Translations under genes and position numbers: made by a program
The notes under the pieces: model-generated
The model's database searches: none
What the model saw: only the letters and a program-made list of their open reading frames with translations
Told to the model about the DNA's origin: nothing
Shown here: in pieces, positions 1 through 63,903 of the stretch
Numbering within the stretch: the stretch's first letter is position 1
Layout: every line of letters begins with the position of its first letter
NCBI GenBank assembly: GCA_054601695.1
Contig: BAAHQB010000066.1
Coordinates: 558,001 to 622,000 of the forward strand
DNA: 64,000 nucleotides
DNA from: Amorphochlora amoebiformis
Lineage: Eukaryota; Cercozoa; Chlorarachniophyceae
Direction of reading: 5' to 3'

Positions 1-9935
<9,935 letters not shown>

Positions 9936-10204
9936 GTTGGTCTGCGCGAATTTTTAATAATTTAAGAAATCGCCGATAATATTAAAGCGGTTCCGATGCC
10001 GAAAAGGGCAAATGGATCATTTCGGCTTAGATTCCAGATTATTTCGGGTCCCCCCTTTTTCGGCTGCCTGGTTCCTCCCGGTGAGTTTCCGTTTGATATT
10101 TTGACGGTTTGAGGCTATCAATCATACACAAAAATGCAAATTAATACGTGTGGTTTCTAGGCGTGAAAGAAAACCAAAAAATTAAATTCTTTCGGCTTCG
10201 AACG
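9936..10204. promoter_or_regulatory. Divergent promoter between the helicase and nitrile hydratase genes
   Basis: The two start codons lie back to back with 268-269 bp between them and no TA microsatellite, in contrast to the surroundings. TTTCGG or its complement CCGAAA recurs near 9999, 10020, 10041, 10058 and 10190. The same motif clusters in the other divergent promoter, at 44401-44573. No convincing TATA box was seen. That these sites bind a factor is inference. Confidence 0.55.
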
Positions 10205-32328
<22,124 letters not shown>

Positions 32329-32792
32329 TGTGTGTGCCTAAGATTAACTTCGATAAGCCTAGGGAATTCACTGGATTAACTTCGATAAGCCTAGGGAATT
32401 CACTGAGGGCGCGGGTCATCGGCTCTCATAGCTTCTACTGGTTCAGGATAACATGTTTACGGTACCAGTTTCAGTGTCATGCTCGCCTCGGATGCATAAT
32501 ATATCTAGAATATATTCTCACTTGAGGCTAGGCAGCTGAGTCTTAAAAGTTAAAAATTTAGTACTAAGACTGCGGCATCACGCATCGTGACTCAGTAATC
32601 ACAACTGTACTACTAGTACTAGTGGTGAGCAGCCGGCGTGACCGTTCACTTCGTGATAAATTGTGCCAATAGCGGCTACTAGTACGTATATTCTAAATTT
32701 AGGTATTTGTACTCATGATATCCTTATACATGTATTTTCATGACGCATAAAGACGTAGTTTACGTAAACCAGATACGGATATCGATACGTAC

Positions 32793-32858
32793 CATCTTTT
32801 ATCTTGTTATACATGTACACAATCTGTCCGCGGCGATAATCTAGATAATTGGGGTCGC
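32793..32858 (-). CDS. Orphan exon-like segment, SH3/MIA-like
   Basis: A 66-nt open segment with an AG acceptor and a strong GTACGT donor; phase 1 in and phase 1 out. It reads [22 protein letters not shown]. The pattern 'DPxxLxxxxGxxVYVYxKL' is that of the SH3-like MIA/TANGO1 domain. It lies on the minus strand in the gap between the nitrile hydratase stop and the ftsY stop. A possible first exon begins at 33344 (an ATG with a hydrophobic stretch), about 90 bp after a TATA-like TTTATATAAT near 33445. No further exon could be joined with confidence, so this may be a gene remnant. Confidence 0.35.
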
Positions 32859-32892
32859 CTCGAGTGTATAATATATATGTGTATATTGTTAG

Positions 32893-32987
<95 letters not shown>

Positions 32988-33143
32988 TCATATAATATAT
33001 GTATTACGTATATGTGTAATATTATGCGTACGATACTTAATCATACTTTACCGTGGGTACGTACGTATCTGATTTGACTGCCGAACGTACGCTACGTACG
33101 TACGTACGTATACTTGTACCTGTACGCACGTAAGTATACTGAA

Positions 33144-33344
33144 TTAATTGTACTTGTACGTATGCGTGCATGTAGCGTATACTGTACACAGTATTATACG
33201 TGTACGTATTCGTATACAACTTATACGTATTACCACTGTGACTTGTGTACGTACAACACACTTGCACATGATACATACGTACATGATAAATGCCATCAAT
33301 AATTTTATGAATTGATGGAGCGAGGCGCACGGTGCGCATGCCAT
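33144..33344 (-). CDS. Possible signal-peptide-bearing first exon of an unrecognised gene
   Basis: Minus-strand frame from ATG at 33344. It begins MACAPCASLHQF and continues into a hydrophobic stretch (IKLLMAFIMYVCIMC). A TATA-like element lies about 90-100 bp upstream. The later part runs into TACG-rich simple sequence and is probably intron. A link to the exon-like segment at 32793-32858 is guesswork; the donor is not determined. Confidence 0.2.
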   Translation of the reverse strand: MACAPCASLHQFIKLLMAFIMYVCIMCKCVVRTQVTVVIRISCIRIRTRIILCTVYATCTHTYKYN

Positions 33345-33836
33345 TTCACAAACTTAGTTCGTGGTGATAATTGTATACTAGTAGACTAAATACATTGACG
33401 TTATGTTGGACAAGTAGACTATTGTTATTATATGTACGCTAATTATATAAAGCCGCGGGGGGCTAAAGTCAGCAAAGTATTTTTTTACATGTTTTCCAAA
33501 GTTAACAATGAACTTGAACTTGACTGGTCACTCCGTAGCAACCTTGCCATCGCGACTTTACTAAAGTTTACACCGTCCATACATTAATATCGGCCAATTC
33601 TCGTGATCGAACTTTAATCATTTCCTGTCCGTAGGTTTGTTTATATTCACATGTAAGCCTGTGTATACGTTTTGAAAGTTCAGTTATCGAAAGATTTTTT
33701 GCTTTTTGGGAGAAAATAAGTAAATAAATATTCATGTTGTTTATGTTATGATGTGTGTGTGTGTGTGTATTTGTGTATAGCCAAATATATGATATGATAT
33801 CTCTAGATATCTACATAAATTACATATCCTAATATA

Positions 33837-33916
<80 letters not shown>

Positions 33917-34010
33917 TATATATATATATATAATATATATGTATATATATATATATTATATATGTGTATATATGTATAAAAATATATATATATATACATA
34001 TCATTTTTAC

Positions 34011-34073
<63 letters not shown>

Positions 34074-34090
34074 GACACACACACACACAT

Positions 34091-34125
<35 letters not shown>

Positions 34126-34257
34126 CACAGTTTAGATGTGTGTAGGTAGATAGTTGTACATTGGTACTCAATACTATGTAATATATAAATATATACATAC
34201 ATATATGTATGCATATATATATATATACATATTTTTATCATATATATATATATATAC

Positions 34258-44400
<10,143 letters not shown>

Positions 44401-44573
44401 GGCGGGACTGGATTTCTAAGAGAATCGGAAGGGGGGGGATCGGCGAGAGACTCTTGGCTGGCCTGGTCAAGATTTGGCACCGAAAAGATAAAAAAAAAAT
44501 TAAGATATCGGGAATAGGTGACCAATTTCGGAACCGAAATATTGCTTCGGAAGCTAGTCTGGGGAGGGAAGCC
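44401..44573. promoter_or_regulatory. Divergent promoter between ftsY and RAD50
   Basis: The start codons are 173 bp apart on opposite strands. The stretch has no TA runs. It contains ACCGAAAAG near 44479 and, at 44524-44539, an inverted repeat ATTTCGGAACCGAAAT with 7-bp arms, followed by CTTCGG. These match the TTTCGG/CCGAAA words of the promoter at 9936-10204. Factor binding is inference. Confidence 0.55.
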
Positions 44574-52752
<8,179 letters not shown>

Positions 52753-53537
52753 GAATGATCCCTACACCTAGACACTAGGCTGTCACTAGCTAGACTATGC
52801 AACTGGCAAGCTTTGTGTATGACTCTTAGTACTGGCTGCAACTTATCGTACAAATTAGAAAAAGCAAATTTTACATTTATAATTTACTATATAGCTGCCT
52901 GGTATATATATCTAGTATATATATATATATATATATTATATATATTATCTAGATTATATGCTGGTGACTATGCTACTATACTAGTGCCTAGAGTGCTATG
53001 GCGCTACGTACATGGACTAAATAAATAAGGAATAACACTAAAAAGAGCCCAGATCTAGTAGATCTATCTAATACTAGTAATACTAGAATAAAAAGAAAGT
53101 TCGGTCATGATCCAGCACTTGAATCTTTAAACTAGTTAAAGTTTAATGAACAAGAACTTCGTGCAGCTCCTCCAACACGGTCTCACGTCGCATGTACGGC
53201 TAAATTAAACTCTAGATGTCTGGATATACACTAGATACATCCTGGCCTGCCGCATCCGCTTATTATTTTACCTGCCTGGCCTCTGCTGATACGCTGACCC
53301 TCGGGGATTCTGATACCTACTCACACATAAATGTAACGTTTGTCATACACATATAATATGACCACGTTTTAATAAGATATTTGTAACATAAATCTATTGC
53401 TTTCTACTACAGCGGTATTAAAGTCCTTTGTGATGTCACAATATATATATATATATATATAATATATATATATATAAAATAAATACTTCACACAAACGTA
53501 TTTAATATACATTTCTACACACACACACACACACATA

Positions 53538-53593
<56 letters not shown>

Positions 53594-53661
53594 AATATAT
53601 ATATTATATATATATATATATATATAGGTACATAACATAATTTATACATATCTATGTATGT

Positions 53662-53717
<56 letters not shown>

Positions 53718-53817
53718 CATATAATTTATCACATGAAAACTTTTAACACATATAATTTATATATGAAATGCAAAATGCATATAACTCCATATGTGAATGT
53801 ATAAATGGACAAAGCAT

Positions 53818-53859
<42 letters not shown>

Positions 53860-53902
53860 TTATACAGATATACAATAGAAATTAGCATCGGCTATTATTT
53901 AG
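52753..53902. other. Convergent gap between RAD50 and SF1
   Basis: The first ~500 bp after the RAD50 stop are unique and strikingly rich in CTAG and ACTAG words, with AATAAATAAGGAATAA near 53019-53034 as a possible 3'-end signal. From 53440 on there are TA runs and an ACACAC tract up to the SF1 stop. Confidence 0.6.
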
Positions 53903-54343
53903 TTACCCTGGATTAAGACCCGGAGGCATCATGCCAGGTCGTGCGGGCATACGGCCTGGACCCATACCGCCGGGGTTCATGCTGCCGGGGCCCATACCGC
54001 CTCGAGCCATCCCACTCCGAGACATGCCACCGGGAGCCATGCCAACGGGAGCCATGCCGCCGGGAGCCATGCCGCCGCGAGCCATGCCGCCGCGAGCCAT
54101 ACCACCGGGAGCCATACCACCGGGAGCCATGCCGCCCTGAGGCATATGCATCTGCCTACCGTACATGCCCCTGCCCCTTCCATACACTGGCTGCCCACCC
54201 ATTTGTCCGGGAGAGTAGATGCCGGGGGGCCGTGCTTGGGGGGGGTAGTTTGGAGGAATCCTGAAATGCGTTCACATTTAGATGTGTATACACAATTCTC
54301 AATGAAGAATGTTTCGAAAAAGAATGTAATCATATAGAATTGG

Positions 54344-54394
<51 letters not shown>

Positions 54395-54513
54395 TGCATA
54401 TTATATATATTTGTATATGTATGTATATTCAATATGTGTATATATTGACATGACATATGTATATGTATATAGACATATTGACATATGCATACCTAATATA
54501 CCACATGTGTATG

Positions 54514-54561
<48 letters not shown>

Positions 54562-54644
54562 TATATATATATTATAAATATATATATTATATATATATAT
54601 TATATATATATATATATATTTATTTATATTTTATATATAATATA

Positions 54645-54684
<40 letters not shown>

Positions 54685-54781
54685 TATATAGTAAATGTAA
54701 AATATATATCACACCTTTTTTGTACTTGAGGCTGCTGGGGGGAGGGCACCTGGGACTGCATGTTCCTCCCTTGGGCCCTAG

Positions 54782-54825
<44 letters not shown>

Positions 54826-54916
54826 ATATATATATATGCTTATATATATATATATATATGTATACAAATAAATATATATATATATATATATATGGACATA
54901 TGACTGTATCTATGTA

Positions 54917-54967
<51 letters not shown>

Positions 54968-55265
54968 TTACATCTGTACGCAAATATACATAATAATACG
55001 TATATTATGTACACACATATAAAGAATACATAGATATACATTAACATCATACAATATATGCTTTACATACATTGCGTATATATATATATATATATACATA
55101 CATATACTTTACACACACTGCGTGCATATACACATACACACATACATACATACACATTACACACATATATATACTCTTTACATACATTGCGCATGCACAC
55201 ATACACACATACATATATTTACAAAGGCACATTGCATATTAATTTACATACATATAAATAAATAA

Positions 55266-55312
<47 letters not shown>

Positions 55313-55869
55313 TATGCATATATATACATAATATATATATATATACATACATACATACGCACACACACATCACACCATGGAGTATTTTGCTGTGACTGAG
55401 GTCCTTGTCCACCACCGCCGGACCACGGAAGATTTGTCCCGTTGCGTGGTCCGCCTCCCCCTGTCATTTGCTGCACGCGTTGCCCGTGCGAAGCGTGGGG
55501 GTTTTGGTTGGGAGGGAGGTTATGATTGTTACGATTATTATAATCTGTTCGCTGATTGTTATCTTGCGATTGGCCGTTCGTCATGCGTAGGCCTGTTTGT
55601 GTGTTGTGTGTTGTGTGTAAGTGAATCTATGTTTACGTGTGAATATTTATATAATATATATATATATATATATATTTATGTATATACATAATGTATTTCT
55701 ATAAAAAAATTTATGCATGTACGTCTTTATGTTAACCTGTTCTACATACATCATACATATATGTGTATCATTTTTATAATATACATACATATAGTAAAAA
55801 ATATATTTATTTTATATATTTTAAATATATATATGTATATCTATAAAATATTATATATATATATATATG

Positions 55870-55919
<50 letters not shown>

Positions 55920-55944
55920 TACATATATATACACACACATACTT

Positions 55945-55989
<45 letters not shown>

Positions 55990-56578
55990 TATACATATAC
56001 CTTGGTTCACGTTGGGTTGGTTCGGATTGATACTCATGTTGGGTTGGTTGGGGTTGATATTCATATTGGGTTGGTTGGGGTTGATATTCCTGCTGGGTTG
56101 GTTTGGATTGATATTCATGTTGGGTTGGTTGGGCTTGATATGCGCAAAATGACAACGAGCTCCAAACCTGAAGGTTAGATTTAGATTTAAGTTCAAGTTT
56201 AGGTGTAGGTTAAGGTTTTGACCTAGGCTAGATTCCAGGTTGAAGTTGGGTTTGGCATTGGGTAATGCTCGGGATTTGGGCTATGGTTAGGGTAGGCAGG
56301 GTTGGGGTGGGGTGGGGTTAGGTTTAGGGTTAGGGTTAGGGTTAGGGTTAGGGTTAGGGTTAGGGTTAGGGTTAGGGTAAGGGTTAGGTTAGGGTTAGGG
56401 TTGGTAAGAGATGGGGGTTATGTTTTGGAGATCAATGAAAACCGGCACATTCCCTTCGCGAAGTTCACGCACGCTGATAGATGTGATTTAAGCATATTAG
56501 AATAGGTTTTAAGAAAGAAAATACATTGTAGATGTAGATGTATTATATTAGATCACATATATACGTATATATATATTT

Positions 56579-56626
<48 letters not shown>

Positions 56627-57552
56627 TGACAAAACACGTATGTTAACATGTATACGTATACCTATTTACATATGATGTACATGCATAAACATAATTCTCG
56701 TTCATATGCATAAAGAAAGATATAATAATAATAATAATATCAATAATGGCAATAATAATAACAATGATAATAATATATGTACATAAATACATGAGTATAA
56801 GAGTATATATAATATATATATTTGTACTTTCATGTAAAGTACATAAAAATATAACGGTATAAAGTATTTACATAACAAAGATATGCTCCTATATCATACA
56901 GTGTACATTGAATATAATAGACATACACATATGCACATATGTCTCACGTGTCTTCGGACGCGCAGTTGTCCCAAACCTACAAGGAAAAACAAATACTCAA
57001 TCACAAAAAAAGGAAGAACCGATCGCCTTAGTCCTCATATATCCACCCACAAACACAAGACCACAAATACTCCACACACTCCTATGCATTCAAGAGAAAA
57101 CATACGTACACACGCAAACACCAACCATCACCTATACCTACCTATTCTGCATCAGGCCCGGCGGCCCTCTCCCGCTTGCCATGCCCGCGGTATTCTGCAT
57201 TCCTCCAGCGTTCCGCATGCCCCCGGCGGTTCCCATCCCCCTCCCCGCCCCACCCCCTGGGACAAATCCAATGCCAGGTCTTGCACCCTGCATTCTCATC
57301 TGGTTTGGAGCAGGGATAGGTTGACAGAAAACTTGTTGGGATTGGGGCTTGGGAGGCTGCGGGGTGGTGGGTTTGGGCTTCGAAGGAGTGGGTGTTTTGG
57401 ATTCTGATTGTTAAGGGGGGGGGGTGTTATGTGTGTGTGAGAGCGGGTGCTTATGTGTGTGTGTGTGTCTGTGTGTATGTATACATGTGCAGTATGTGTA
57501 TAGATATATGTCAATGCAAAGATGCAAAATATGTATATTATTTATGCATGTA

Positions 57553-57590
<38 letters not shown>

Positions 57591-57597
57591 TATGTAT

Positions 57598-57649
<52 letters not shown>

Positions 57650-57728
57650 GCTTAATGCACCAAGTATCGAATATTGAATAAACCGCACAGTCTCATATTC
57701 ACAAAATGTAATCCACCATATACATATA

Positions 57729-57787
<59 letters not shown>

Positions 57788-57905
57788 ACAAACAAAATAA
57801 ACCCATATAAAGACACATATATATATGTAAATATATATATATATATATATATACATGCTCACATATATATACATATATATATATATATATGTAATATTAT
57901 ATCAT

Positions 57906-57969
<64 letters not shown>

Positions 57970-58279
57970 GTATATATTACACCTGATTTACCATAATGTA
58001 AGTGGATATTAACCGATAGACACCCCAAATACAGATATACATCTATTTGCAAGCTTACATAGGTATTATATGTATGTGTTTATGTACGTATGAATGTATA
58101 TGTATATACTACAGGAGGAAAACACACCTCTACTAAAGATGAGGGCGCAGCAAAATGTAGGTATGTGTGCAAATTCTTATGTGTTCACATTTGTGTTGAT
58201 ACGTATGTATATACTGTACCTGATTTATCGCCGATGCCAAGGTCTCCGTTGATCTCGGCCATGAACTGGATATACGAGT

Positions 58280-58328
<49 letters not shown>

Positions 58329-58377
58329 TATATAAATTTATATATAACTATATATATATATATATAATATATATATA

Positions 58378-58413
<36 letters not shown>

Positions 58414-58435
58414 CATACATGTAGATATATTTTTA

Positions 58436-58471
<36 letters not shown>

Positions 58472-58577
58472 ATATTCACATATATGTAAAGCAGAAATTA
58501 TCTAGATGTGCGTATGGCGTATGTGTATCTGTAAATTTATATATATATATATATATAGATATATATACATACGTACA

Positions 58578-58649
<72 letters not shown>

Positions 58650-58696
58650 GTAATATATGTAAAAAAACAGAGACACACAAACACACACACACACAC

Positions 58697-58775
<79 letters not shown>

Positions 58776-58826
58776 ACAGAATATCCATATGCCTAGGCGT
58801 TCATATGTGTACATAATATCTATCTA

Positions 58827-58867
<41 letters not shown>

Positions 58868-58923
58868 TATATATATATTTGTATACATACTAAAATATTG
58901 TGTATGTTTAAATACATATATAA

Positions 58924-58959
<36 letters not shown>

Positions 58960-58976
58960 GCGATATGATATATATG

Positions 58977-59023
<47 letters not shown>

Positions 59024-59127
59024 AAAATACATTTTCTCTATATATATATAATATATATATATAAATAAATATATACATATACATACGTACATACACAATG
59101 TATATATATAATATATATATATGTATA

Positions 59128-59159
<32 letters not shown>

Positions 59160-59349
59160 TATATATATGTATAAATAACATATATGTACATATTACCCTG
59201 CCCAGCTCGTCCATTAGGTTAGCTCCAGCTGCATTGTTGCTAGAAAAAAAAACTTGTGAGGAACAGTAGATGACATAAACTAGAACACCAAAATCTAGAA
59301 ACTAAATGCTCCCCCTCTTTCCCTCCCTACTACGAGAAACAGAAAACTA

Positions 59350-59403
<54 letters not shown>

Positions 59404-59508
59404 ATATACATTATTATTATTTATGTACATATTTGCTATTCAATATTTATTTAGTATAATATACATATATACACATTAGAGTAAATATATTGCATAATAT
59501 ACATACAC

Positions 59509-59561
<53 letters not shown>

Positions 59562-60324
59562 GTAAATATTTCATACATACATAAATACCCCGTTCGCTGT
59601 GGACAGTCCTTGGAAACATGGGTATCCGACTGACAGATCAAACACTTGACCTTGGCCTAAATGAAAACCATTCGCGGGTCTCAGAGCTGCGCATTTTCCG
59701 AATTGATTAGGTCAAAAGCTCGACTCAACCTCGGAAAGTTCAAGACTCTTTTTTAAGAGGTGAAATAAGTTAAGGGGGGAGAGAGTAAGCGAATGTTTGC
59801 TTGTTTCTGTGTGGCGCTTAGTTTTTCTGGATGGTAGAGAGATAGAAAGGAAGTTGATAGAGAGCGATAGAGAGAGAGGAGATAGAACAGAGAGTATATA
59901 TATATATAGAGAGAGAGTGAGAGGGAGGGAGAAGAGAGAGAAAAGAGAGCGAGAAAAGAAAGCGAGAAAAGAGAGAGAAAAAAAAGACAGGGACAGTAAA
60001 GAGAGAGCGCGAGAAAAAGAGAGGGAGCCCAAAGTGAGAGAAAGTGGAAAGGAGTTAACGAGGGGAGCGATAAAAAGAAAGGAAAAAGAGAAAGAGAGCA
60101 AGAGGGGATTATACAGATGCCATGCACATAGAGAGAAATAGATGTAGAGTATTGAGGTGAAGACAGCTAGCGATGAGAATGTTCTCGATTTCAGTATCAT
60201 GATTTCGACCTGGAAGCGGTTTCTCTGAGGACAGGTCATCGGCTTGTGTCCTTGCTGGCCGCAGATGGGGCAGGGAGGTAGCTCGCGTAGGGTTCCTGAG
60301 AGCATGTATATATATATATATGTA

Positions 60325-60361
<37 letters not shown>

Positions 60362-60481
60362 ATATGCATATACACATACATATAATTCTATTCACAGATA
60401 TATTTATGTTTGCACCAATGTATATATGCATATACTTGCATATAATAAGTATAAATATATCTCCATATATGTAAATGTACA

Positions 60482-60521
<40 letters not shown>

Positions 60522-60690
60522 TTTGGAATATTAAGTGGAAACACGGACCATTGAGAATCGCCAGTTCTCGCATCTGCTTTCGCCTTTCTTCCTCAGACTG
60601 ATATACATGAAAAGATATGTACATATGCCTTTATTTACTACTACATGATATGTTTGCTATATATTATTACATATTTATGTATACAAATAA

Positions 60691-60737
<47 letters not shown>

Positions 60738-60778
60738 TACATATGTATAAATATATTATATTATATATATATATATAA

Positions 60779-60834
<56 letters not shown>

Positions 60835-60898
60835 AGATAGTATGTGATAAATTGTGCATATATGATGTACATACACATACTATTATTCGTATATATAT

Positions 60899-60948
<50 letters not shown>

Positions 60949-61920
60949 TATCTTTACATGTATATATTTCCATATTATAATTTGCAGATATATACTACAT
61001 TCATAATATACATATATACATAAACATATATATATATATATATTTATATATATACATTTTATATACATTTTCAATTAATTAACCTGAGGTTCAAGCGCCT
61101 TTTTAACAACCTCAATCCCTTTCTTTAAACACTCAGCATTTGGAGCCTAAAATTCAACATTCATCAAGTAATACCCCTACACCATCGCCATAGCATGTCA
61201 TCCTTAAAAGTCAAACGAGGGTGTGTCACTACAGTACCTTAATGAGAACGTGCTGCGGTTGGTCGTCTCCCTCGAAGAACTTACCAGTGGTACGTTTTTT
61301 CACGCCCTGGAGGGTAGGGTTAGGGTTAGGGTTAGGGTTAGGGTTAGAGTTAGGGTTAGGTTAGGGTTAGGTTAGGGTTAGGGTTAGCTTGGGTTAGGGT
61401 CACGGTTTGGATAGTTAGGGTTAGGGTTTGGTTAAGGTTAGGGTTTGGGTTAGATTTGAACCAGTTTATTTTAGGGTTAGGGTTTGGGTTAGGTTTGAGT
61501 TTGGTTTAGGGTTAGGATAGGGTTAGGGTTTGGGTTGGGGGTTAGGATGGGGTTAGGGTTTGCATAGAGTTTGAGGTTAGGTTAGGTTCAGGGTTAAAGG
61601 ACCTTTCCGCGGAGGGAGATACTGCACCCAGATTCTTTCTCAAGCCGTTTTTGCGACTGGATGTGGGGGGAGAGGGGTAACATTTTTTCATCTTTCTCAT
61701 TTTAATGTTTTTTTTAATGATAGAGACGGGAAATGGTGGGGTTGGGATCTATGAGGCGGGTATGTGTACATGTGCATGTTGATGATATCTAAAATATGTT
61801 TACTCATTTATACACGCCATACGTGCACATATGTTCACGTATATATTATATATATGCATATATATATGTGCACATACATATATTATATACGTATATAATA
61901 ATATATAATACATGTATACA

Positions 61921-61956
<36 letters not shown>

Positions 61957-62429
61957 CATAAAATATATATGTACCATTCCTCTTGGCCCGATAATTACCC
62001 CCGCAAAGTTGTAATCTGGCATCTTGTCCACCTTAAACAAAAAAGCAGTTTGAAATCAAGATCTACTTGTGTCGACAAGGTGGACTCAGAATGAACGGGT
62101 TCTGTACATACTTTAATGTGATAATCCAGAATTAGAGCTCAATGCCGAAATAGCGAAAAATAGTCAAAAAGGAAGAGAGTGAGTTTAATTGTGGTTGAAT
62201 ATACCGGAATCCAGATCTTGTGTTCGAGGCCACGATTTTGATCCTTGAGTCCAATTTTCAAGATGGTGCCAAAAATTGGGTGCCTGAATTTATACCAATG
62301 AAATTGTGTGTATTTATATTAACATAGTGCATATATATGTGTGTGTATATATATATACATATATATGTATATATGTATATGTATGAATTTATACCAATGA
62401 AAATTGCGTGTATTTATATGTATAACATA

Positions 62430-62475
<46 letters not shown>

Positions 62476-63231
62476 ATATATATACAATACATGTGCACAT
62501 GTGTACATACATATGAATTTATACCAATGAAAATTACGTGCATTTATATGTATAACATAGTGTATACACATATATATATATATATACATACATACTATGT
62601 GAGTAAAATATATTACATAGGTATCACATGTACGTATGTACACGCAACATGTTTATAAACATAAATATATATATATGTATATATGTGTATATTATATATA
62701 TTTATATACGAATATATATATATATATATATGTGTATATATACATGGTCATATGTGTAGACACAAATATTTACACATACACAAATATGTATATATATATA
62801 TATATAATTGTAATTGTATATATGTACATACATAATATATTTATATATATTATACACATGCAAGTATTTTCAGGCCAAGTAAAGGGCGGGGTTTTGTGAA
62901 CGTACGCGAATTTAGTCTTTTCCAGAAGCTTACTCATGTATTCGTACCTCTCCATCTCTACCTCGTTCTTAAAACGCTGGAACATATATATGTGTATATA
63001 ATTGTGCACGTATGAAACATGCATGCATGTAAGTTAATATATGTAACATCACTTATTTTACTTGTTACATGTAGTAATGAATGTATTATCTGTACACTTT
63101 ATTACGTAGATAATTTTTGATACTGTGTGTAAATATGTCAATGTTGTGTATATAAATGTATATATAAAATTATGTTAATATATTTTCATAGACATACATA
63201 CAATGTTTGTAGTGTGAGTATTATATAAATA

Positions 63232-63276
<45 letters not shown>

Positions 63277-63326
63277 TGTATTTATGAATATGTATCATGT
63301 TGATATGGTTTATATCCTGATATGAT

Positions 63327-63389
<63 letters not shown>

Positions 63390-63667
63390 AATCTTACTGA
63401 CCAAAAGAATCGAAGACATTTTACAATACATATATAGAAGTATAATACATATATATACATGTGTGTAAGTATGTTATATATGTATATATATGTATGTATA
63501 TATTGATGCATATACATATATATATTATATATATATATGTATATATATGCATATGTAAGTATTAAATCCTCATATATACAGGTGAATAACACAAATATAA
63601 TATATATATATATATATATACATACATATATATATATATATATATAAACGTATACAATTTTATATAT

Positions 63668-63698
<31 letters not shown>

Positions 63699-63826
63699 CG
63701 TATATGTATATATACACAACTAAATATATATATATATATAACATATATAATATACATATAATTAAAATCAATGCTTACTATCTCCCTTGTGTTGAGTCTC
63801 TTTCCATCCTCACTGTATATCGGTTC
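53903..63826 (-). CDS. SF1: SF1/BBP branch-point-binding splicing factor, 17 exons visible, 5' end outside window
   Basis: Recognises the intron branch point in early spliceosome assembly. Exons (minus): 63826-63779, 62976-62858, 62283-62205, 62031-61975, 61656-61603, 61306-61238, 61146-61084, 60597-60549, 60295-60210, 59656-59589, 59239-59197, 58265-58220, 57403-57142, 56167-56001, 55592-55376, 54777-54715, 54260-53903. They sum to 1848 nt (615 residues plus stop) with consistent phases. [15 protein letters not shown] opens the visible part, as in SF1. The KH domain has IIGPRG (95-100) and QKRLEKESG; a QUA2-like helix ends at AILNG. Two CCHC knuckles follow: Cys188/Cys191/His196/Cys201 and Cys213/Cys216/His221/Cys226. 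The tail is low complexity: Pro/Gln, then about four [13 protein letters not shown] repeats (exon 14), Asn/Gly-rich, then about ten GGMAP-type repeats (exon 17). Two knuckles resemble the fungal/plant form; animals have one. The exon 2 donor is ambiguous: GTACGT inside it is a stronger site but would drop a conserved-looking PPFTWPEN stretch. Confidence 0.93.
56312..56402 (+). repeat. Telomeric block in SF1 intron 13
   Basis: About fourteen TTAGGG units preceded by degenerate GGTTAGG-like DNA from about 56170. On the sense strand CCCTAA leads toward the exon 14 acceptor at 56168. Confidence 0.92.
59860..60110 (+). repeat. Purine (GA) tract in SF1 intron 9
   Basis: GAGA/AAAGAG-rich DNA between exons 10 and 9. 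On the sense (minus) strand it is a 250-nt pyrimidine tract about 200 nt before the exon 10 acceptor. Confidence 0.92.
61313..61595 (+). repeat. Telomeric block filling SF1 intron 5
   Basis: Fills the whole intron between exons 5 and 6. The sense strand ends CCCTAACCCTACCCTCCAG at the exon 6 acceptor. It is pure near that acceptor and degenerate (TTTGGGTTAGG) near the donor. Confidence 0.95.
62284..62575 (-). repeat. Exon-edge echoes upstream of SF1 exon 3
   Basis: TGAATTTATACCAATGAAA plus about 40 bp occurs at 62284, 62383 and 62514. The first copy abuts the real acceptor. The copies duplicate intron flank rather than coding bases. Confidence 0.88.
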
Positions 63827-63860
63827 CTATATATATTATGTATAATATATGATACATATA

Positions 63861-63903
<43 letters not shown>

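Larger units (their letters stand above)
32329..34257. other. Convergent gap between nitrile hydratase and ftsY
   Basis: Holds a 32-bp direct repeat GATTAACTTCGATAAGCCTA.. at 32342-32405, CTAG-rich unique DNA (32320-32700), the orphan exon-like segment (32793-32858), a TACG-rich simple stretch (33040-33290), unique DNA (33300-33740) and TA runs. No poly(A) signal can be assigned with confidence. Confidence 0.6.

Noticed and set aside
56120-56167. CCCH zinc finger suggested by GARCHFAH
   Set aside because: Only one Cys-x3-His pair is present; no preceding cysteines at the right spacing in the joined protein.
56948-56986. SF1 exon candidate (minus, FGTTARPKT)
   Set aside because: Its only donor leaves in phase 1, which does not fit the next exon; joining 57142 directly to 56167 fits.
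58105-58155. Plus-strand exon-like segment ([14 protein letters not shown]) inside SF1
   Set aside because: It has AG and GT borders but no partner exons on that strand; SF1 exons 12 and 13 join without it.
63396-63415. SF1 start candidate (MSSILL, minus)
   Set aside because: Lies between exons 1 and 2 that already join in phase; no similarity.
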